From: Pelargonium nanum
Taxonomy: Eukaryota > Streptophyta > Magnoliopsida > Geraniales > Geraniaceae
Direction of reading: 5' to 3'
Assembly: GCA_036897485.1 (NCBI GenBank)
Contig: JAYMTF010001291.1
Span: forward strand, 1 to 24,477
DNA length: 24,477 nucleotides
Shown: positions 19,939 to 24,477 of the stretch, one piece after another
How positions within the stretch are numbered: the first letter of the stretch is position 1
Layout: each line of letters starts with the position of its first letter
Notes under the pieces: model-generated
Told to the model about the DNA's origin: nothing
Databases searched by the model: none
Seen by the model: the letters and a program-made list of their open reading frames with translations, nothing else
Translations under genes and position numbers: made by a program

Positions 19939-21407
19939 GTTAGGGTTCCATATGTTCTTGATTGCAAGAATTGGTGTTGTTTTTTTATCTTGTTCAGTAG
20001 AAACCTCCAAGACCCAGATAAATTAAGCTAGCTCAAGTGTTTGATTTTACTACTGTTTATTTGGAAACTCTGTAATTAGGTTTCAAGGTTTTGGCTTGCG
20101 ATCATTTTTGGGGGTTTTCTTTAATTTATCAGCTAGTGCCTTCAAGGAAAAGAGATTTGTTTCAAAATTTCATATAACTGAAGTAGAATGAAATTTGTGC
20201 AATGAGTTTCTATAGGGCAATTTCATTTGAAAAGAGAGCCATAGCAGTTGATTTGCATAGCAACGGGATTGCTATGATTGTTCCCAAGTTGATCATCTGG
20301 GTCTTCTCTTTCACATTATATTATATGAGCTTCTTTTTGTGCTTTTGGGTACCTTTATCAGTGTCTATTTGTTGTCCTGATAATGATCTTACCACTAGAA
20401 TGGCTAATTGCCTATTTTTAGAACAAATTATTTGGTTATTTGCTGGATGAGGCTTTTTCTTGAAAGCCCGTATCTGAAATTTTCTTATGGAACATCTTTA
20501 TTACAGACATTTTTGTGCAATAATCTATTTAGTCCATTGACCTCTTGAATTTATACTTTAATGAACCTGGTAATGAGTAAAGCAGATAACATGGACCTAT
20601 GCCTGAGATTAAAAATCTCAAACTTCAGCTACTCAAGCTTAAGCTTTCTATCCTTTTCCTTTGGATCCTTCATGCACACGTAATTTAGTAATAGGGTCAT
20701 GAAGAAAAGCTGGTTGACTTGTGCTTATTTGAAATTCCGGACTCCTATGTTTCCCACAATGCTTGTTGTATCTTGAATCAGTAAACTGCTTTGCAAATGA
20801 TATCGATTTGGAGAAATGTACTAAGTCTCATAGTGTAGGATTTCCTAGTCGGACCCTGTTAGCTGCTTCTGACTGTTCTCCTAGTCCTAGGTGGGATCAT
20901 AATTTTGAAGGGAACTTTGTTATCTTTAATTTTGTAAAGCTTCTATTTCATTTGCTTTCTTTTTCTCAAGCATCTGTGTTTATCACCATCCTCTCTTTAT
21001 TACTCCCTCCATCCCAAAATAAGTGTCCTCCTTTCTATTTTAAGGAGAAGTTAGTTGGTGTTGTATATTTACTCATCTATTCCCATGAACATGTGTTCTA
21101 ACAAACTCTAACTAACTTATTCATGCATAATTAACTTCCTAAAATGGAAACAAGACACTTATTTTGGGACAAAAATGCAAGTGAAATAAGACACTTATTT
21201 TGGGACGGAGGGAATATGTTAGTTTAAGGCGGCATTTTTGGGGGTCTGAATTATAAGCATTATATTTTTGGTAAGAAGCTCCTTCCCTGTGGTATGTGGC
21301 AATATTTTGATGAATTGATGCTACACAAGTGTGTGAAATGTAGTAGATATTATGTTAGTTTCCCTTTTGTAGTGATATGGTTAACTGATGGTTTGCTATC
21401 ATATCAG
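19939..21407 (+). other. Putative 5'-UTR intron of the EDR2-like gene
   Basis: A 1469-nt T-rich stretch with a GT donor at 19939 and an AG acceptor at 21406-21407. It lacks supported coding sequence; the open frames at 20202-20450 and 20763-21101 are T-rich and lack motifs. A leader intron of this size is common in plants and can enhance expression. It contains a complete Stowaway MITE (21003-21214). Confidence 0.5.
21003..21214. mobile_element. Stowaway-like MITE (Tc1/mariner)
   Basis: A 212-bp element flanked by TA on each side (21001-21002 and 21215-21216). The terminal inverted repeats 21003-21027 and 21190-21214 match at 23 of 25 positions and start CTCCCTCC, the hallmark of plant Stowaway MITEs. 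The inner sequence extends the similarity: AAGTGTCCTCCTTTC near the left end mirrors 21141-21160. The 19-mer at 21152-21170 is repeated exactly at 21188-21206, so the right end is doubled with a 36-bp period. It is non-coding and non-autonomous, moved in trans by a mariner-type transposase. It sits in the leader intron of the EDR2-like gene. Confidence 0.88.
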
Positions 21408-21415
21408 GATATCAT

Positions 21416-22432
21416 ATGGCGAGCCCTGGTGAGAGTAGTAATGAACCTGAATGGATAGGGAGAATTAAAGCAGAAGGAGCTGTTCCTCTTCTTGAACCAG
21501 ACAATTGCCAAAATGGTTGGGCGATCCCACCTGGAGACAAGTTCATGGTTAGAGGTCCAGAATACTTTTCAAACAGGGTTAAAGTTCCTGGCGGGGATTA
21601 TCTTTTGAAGCCTCTTGGGTTTGACTGGATAAAAGGTTCTGCTAAAATTGGGGAGGTGTTGAACGATCCAAATAACCGAGTCAGGAAGGCTATTGATGAT
21701 GAGTTTCCAATGGATGATAAGCCTTTTGTTTGGGCTTTCAATATACAAGTCCCAAGCAAGGACAACTATAGTGCAGTGGCGTATTTTGTAGCCACAGAAC
21801 CTATTCTCAAGGGCTCTTTGATGGACCAGTTCTTGAAGGGGGATGATGGTTTTAGGAAGTCGAGGCTTAAGCTGATTGCCAACGTTGTCAAAGGCCCTTG
21901 GATCGTAAGAAAAGCAGTTGGCGAGCAAGCAATATGCGTAATTGGACGTGCCCTTGCCTGTAAATACTGTGTCACAGAGAATTTCCTAGAAGTAGATCTC
22001 GATATCGGGTCTTCAATGGTTGCAAGCGCAATAGTTCATTTAGCATTCGGTTATATTACAACTCTGACTGTCGACCTAGCTTTTCTTATTGAAAGCCAAA
22101 CTGAATCTGAGCTTCCAGAACGACTTTTAGGCGCTGTTAGGTTTTCTGAGCTGAACCCTACTTCTGCTAGGCCAATTGCACCATCTTGTATTGGGACTTC
22201 TGGTGGTGTGGATCCTTCTCTCCGTAATCGTCTATGGAAGTCACTTGGGCAGGGGTTTTCGCAGCTTCTTCATACACCAGCACAAGAAAGTAGCTCATCA
22301 TCTGGCCGTTCAACTCATGTCAACGGTACCAATGGTATTGTTGATCATAGAGACTGTGGCTCGCCCAATGGTTCAACACATGGCAATAATGGGATTGTGG
22401 ATCATGAAGACAGTGGCAAGGACATAAAGTAA
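21416..22432 (+). CDS. EDR2-like protein, DUF1336 (EDR2_C) domain only
   Basis: A single coding exon of 338 codons, starting at MASPGESSNEPEW. Residues about 10-250 form an EDR2_C/DUF1336 domain: WIGRIKAEGAVPLLEPDNC, WAIPPGDKFMVRGPEYF, KVPGGDYLLKPLGFDWIKG, WAFNIQVPSKDNYSAVAYF, FRKSRLKLIANVVKGPWIVRKAVG and YCVTENFLEVDLDIGSS. The PH and START domains of full-length EDR2 are absent, as in a known group of short plant relatives. EDR2 limits salicylate-linked defence and cell death; the role of the short members is little known, so only a lipid- or membrane-linked role can be guessed. The tail (about 255-338) is low-complexity, rich in S, N and G, and carries a duplicated peptide at 22310-22417. 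Just after the stop, ACG|GTACGT is a donor-like site at 22434/22435, so a 3'-UTR intron is possible. Confidence 0.9.
   Translation: MASPGESSNEPEWIGRIKAEGAVPLLEPDNCQNGWAIPPGDKFMVRGPEYFSNRVKVPGGDYLLKPLGFDWIKGSAKIGEVLNDPNNRVRKAIDDEFPMDDKPFVWAFNIQVPSKDNYSAVAYFVATEPILKGSLMDQFLKGDDGFRKSRLKLIANVVKGPWIVRKAVGEQAICVIGRALACKYCVTENFLEVDLDIGSSMVASAIVHLAFGYITTLTVDLAFLIESQTESELPERLLGAVRFSELNPTSARPIAPSCIGTSGGVDPSLRNRLWKSLGQGFSQLLHTPAQESSSSSGRSTHVNGTNGIVDHRDCGSPNGSTHGNNGIVDHEDSGKDIK
22310..22417 (+). repeat. Duplicated peptide-coding segment at the EDR2-like C-terminus
   Basis: STHVNGTNGIVDHRDCG (22310-22360) is repeated as STHGNNGIVDHEDSG (22373-22417) after a 4-codon spacer. The second copy is two codons shorter and the two differ at several positions. 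It is a local in-frame duplication in the disordered tail, outside the conserved domain. Confidence 0.75.
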
Positions 22433-23713
22433 CGGTACGTTCTTTGAAATTTATATTTTTACCATGTCAGTGTGTATGGATGGTCAAGTGTTGTGGAAAA
22501 CTTGCAAATTTCTCAGTATTTTGTACTCTGCTCAGGAACCTGGTTATTAGAATTAAGCACACATTATTGGCTGGTGGAGACAGAAAATATATTGCTCTTC
22601 CAATATCAGTAAAAATCTGTTTAGACAACTTGTAATTAGGGATAAGATTTACATTACGTTTTTGCTGCTTCTCTGATATGGGTCATTTTAGAAGATGAAT
22701 GTCAATTAAATTTTATAAAATTTGTGGTTGCTATATACATTCTTTTTCAAGCTATGCAGTTATTTTTGCCTCTTGTTTTTTACTGCCACATTTTCTGAAA
22801 TCATTGTACTAATTGTAGATGAACCAGAGAGCTTGGCATGGTGTGCACTTGCCTCTGAAGAAGCACACTCCAGTTATTTCAGAACTTGTTTAGCATTGGT
22901 CGAATACAATACAACTCATGTCAACTACTCATCACTGCAATGAAGCTAATGAAGTAAAATCATGGTTACATGCAATTCATCAAGTTCATATCATCTTTAC
23001 AGTTAGTCCAATTCATTGACACTGGTAGTAAAATCAAATATGTAATTTCCTTGTGTTTATAGTTACATTGTGTACACGTTTGCTGCAGTGTCGTGTTGCG
23101 TAAACCCATATTGTAAGTATTGTGATTCAATGATAATGTTATTCATTAGATTTGGTGTTAAGTTTTATTTGCAAGCTTTAGTTTTTAAGTTACTATGAAG
23201 TTCACAATATCCATGAATGTGCTCTGTACATAGGTACTAAACACTGAAGCATCAGCTCTCAGAAAATGAAACAAACAGATCTTTAAACAGCACCATAAGA
23301 ACTGAAAGATGGCAGTTTATGCATTCACTGGCACTTGACCAGAATAAGATGTATATGACTATCTATATTGCATGAAAGATATTGAAACAAATTAATTATT
23401 TGCTGTTTGTTAAGGAAATGAATGGTAAACAATATGATATTCATATACCATAAACAACAATTCCAAATGACCAAAAAGATATAACTATTGTAACACAACA
23501 AAATTAAGTAATAGAGAACATCAATGACCAGCATCCTTAAATACTATGTTAGGCCACACAGCCAATCATTGAATTCTAAGGTTGCATCTATATATCCTAT
23601 GACAATGGAATATCAGTGAACCATGAGTGTGTCCTAACACTTCCTAGAGTACAACCACAGGATAACACCCAAACGATTCAAGCCTCTTTCGAGGGAAATA
23701 ATGCGATCACAAC
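22433..23713. other. Convergent spacer between the EDR2-like and rhomboid genes
   Basis: Probably the 3' UTR of the EDR2-like gene on the left, with a possible UTR intron from 22435 to an acceptor-like TTGTAG at about 22819, and the 3' UTR of the minus-strand rhomboid gene on the right. The rest is AT-rich. The open frames at 22444-22635, 22722-22943 and 23325-23534 have no recognisable features. I see no RNA gene or mobile element here. Confidence 0.4.
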
Positions 23714-24477
23714 TTACACTAGTTCAACACCTCCAACTGGAAGTGCACTCATCTGCAACGTTCTACCATTTCCTGATGCAAGAAACCGCACAGAAGGCAA
23801 GGAAGGATCCGTAACAGATTCAATCTCCAGAAAGTTGAAATCATATGTACCTGACCGCTTTAAACTGAACACAAACACAAGTACAATCCACCCCAGCATG
23901 GAAATTGCCCAGTAATTGTTCATTCCATGAATCAATCCCCACGCAATAGCATACCCAACTAGGATTCCTGACAAATGCCCAAGAAAGCTTGCTTGTGGAA
24001 CGATTATTGAAGTGAAGATGAGCGACTCAAACGGTGCAAAACTGATCGGAAGTGAAAGAAACCCAAAGAGATTCAGCTTGGAAGACGGTTGCTTCACGGA
24101 AAGAATGGTCATCCACCCAAATACAACACAAGAGTAACCGACAGCTGTCACTCTCCTGAAATACTCAACCTTAAACTTCTGGATCAATACATGATACATT
24201 CCCAAAACTAGCACTCCAGATAAAACAACCAATACAAGCGTGTATTGCAGATAGTACTTGACACCGAGTCCCATGTGGTCTAACTGCTCTACAACCCCAA
24301 GACTCCATAGTGCACTCATGTTAAAAACAAGATGAATAACACTTATATGTGAGAATGCCGAAGTTATTATCCTCCAATGATGCCCTTCAATCGCGGTCTC
24401 ATAACTCAAACCCACATGTGAGTACCCAATGTTTTTCTTCTGAATGTAGAACCAAACAGCACAACACACAATCCAAT
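23714..24477 (-). CDS. RBL13: Rhomboid-like membrane protein, RBL13 type (5' end beyond the window)
   Basis: The frame is open to the right edge and gives 253 residues, from [17 protein letters not shown] to the C-terminus; by comparison with remembered RBL13 sequences about 15-20 N-terminal residues lie outside. It is a multi-pass intramembrane protein with about six hydrophobic segments. Family signatures: [15 protein letters not shown] (the HxxxN helix), the active-site serine in GYSCVVFG (codon 24133-24131) and the catalytic histidine in [12 protein letters not shown] (codon 23977-23975). The serine motif has Cys where most rhomboids have Gly (GxSG), which I believe is typical of this subgroup. 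The Ser/His pair means it may be an active serine protease cleaving membrane-anchored proteins; substrates are unknown. The cytosolic tail, with [21 protein letters not shown], is conserved in RBL13. The GTG at 24469 is only the first alternative start in the visible part and not the true one. Orthology to RBL13 is from memory. Confidence 0.88.
   Translation of the reverse strand, partial: WIVCCAVWFYIQKKNIGYSHVGLSYETAIEGHHWRIITSAFSHISVIHLVFNMSALWSLGVVEQLDHMGLGVKYYLQYTLVLVVLSGVLVLGMYHVLIQKFKVEYFRRVTAVGYSCVVFGWMTILSVKQPSSKLNLFGFLSLPISFAPFESLIFTSIIVPQASFLGHLSGILVGYAIAWGLIHGMNNYWAISMLGWIVLVFVFSLKRSGTYDFNFLEIESVTDPSLPSVRFLASGNGRTLQMSALPVGGVELV

Noticed and set aside
20202-21101. Plus-strand open frames upstream of the EDR2-like gene
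   Set aside because: T-rich, without motifs; better explained as sequence of the leader intron.
23616-23915. 99-codon plus-strand frame over the rhomboid 3' end
   Set aside because: Antisense shadow of the clear minus-strand RBL13 coding sequence.
1-24477. CRISPR array, bacterial operon or tRNA/rRNA genes
   Set aside because: No regularly spaced repeats, no cloverleaf-like gene and no rRNA-like segment seen; the gene structures are those of a plant nucleus.

Overview
The window looks like nuclear DNA from a flowering plant (eudicot). It has AT-rich intergenic DNA, GT-AG introns, a Stowaway-type MITE and five recognisable plant gene families. The families could fit a rosid, but I cannot name a species.

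Layout, left to right. (1) 1-1.1 kb: a short reading frame resembling the C-terminal PEARLI-4 (phospholipase-like) domain, complete or a last exon. (2) 1.1-5.3 kb: no clear gene; AT-rich DNA, a possible LINE-like tail ending in an A17 run, and a CpG-richer patch that I cannot assign. (3) 5.3-9.0 kb: an intact single-exon CC-NB-ARC-LRR (CNL) resistance gene of 1217 codons. (4) 9.0-12.2 kb: spacer with a CACTA-transposon-like end and an orphan exon-like reading frame. (5) 12.3-16.0 kb: a second CNL, a tandem paralog of the first in the same orientation. Its frame is broken by one extra base just after the first LRRs, so it encodes 655 residues. The out-of-frame remainder is otherwise open and carries an exact 219-nt duplication of an LRR block. 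(6) 16.5-18.3 kb, minus strand: a four-exon strictosidine-synthase-like gene (LAP3/APMAP type), 408 residues when its introns are removed. (7) 19.8-22.4 kb, plus strand: an EDR2-like (DUF1336/EDR2_C) gene with its coding region in one exon and a likely 1.5-kb intron in the 5' UTR; that intron holds a complete Stowaway MITE. (8) 23.7 kb to the right edge, minus strand: a rhomboid-like protein of the RBL13 type, missing only its first residues.

The left part is an accessory immune-receptor cluster: tandem CNLs diverging by LRR block duplication, small indels and loss of frame, with transposon debris. The right part is conserved housekeeping or developmental sequence. From memory, LAP3 and RBL13 are neighbours in Arabidopsis too, so the CNL cluster appears to abut an old syntenic block. 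I see no operon-like or CRISPR-like system and no clearly new multi-gene system. The most distinctive observations are the CNL2 frameshift next to a consensus splice donor, the 219-nt LRR duplication, the MITE with a doubled end, and the repeats inside the strictosidine-synthase-like introns.
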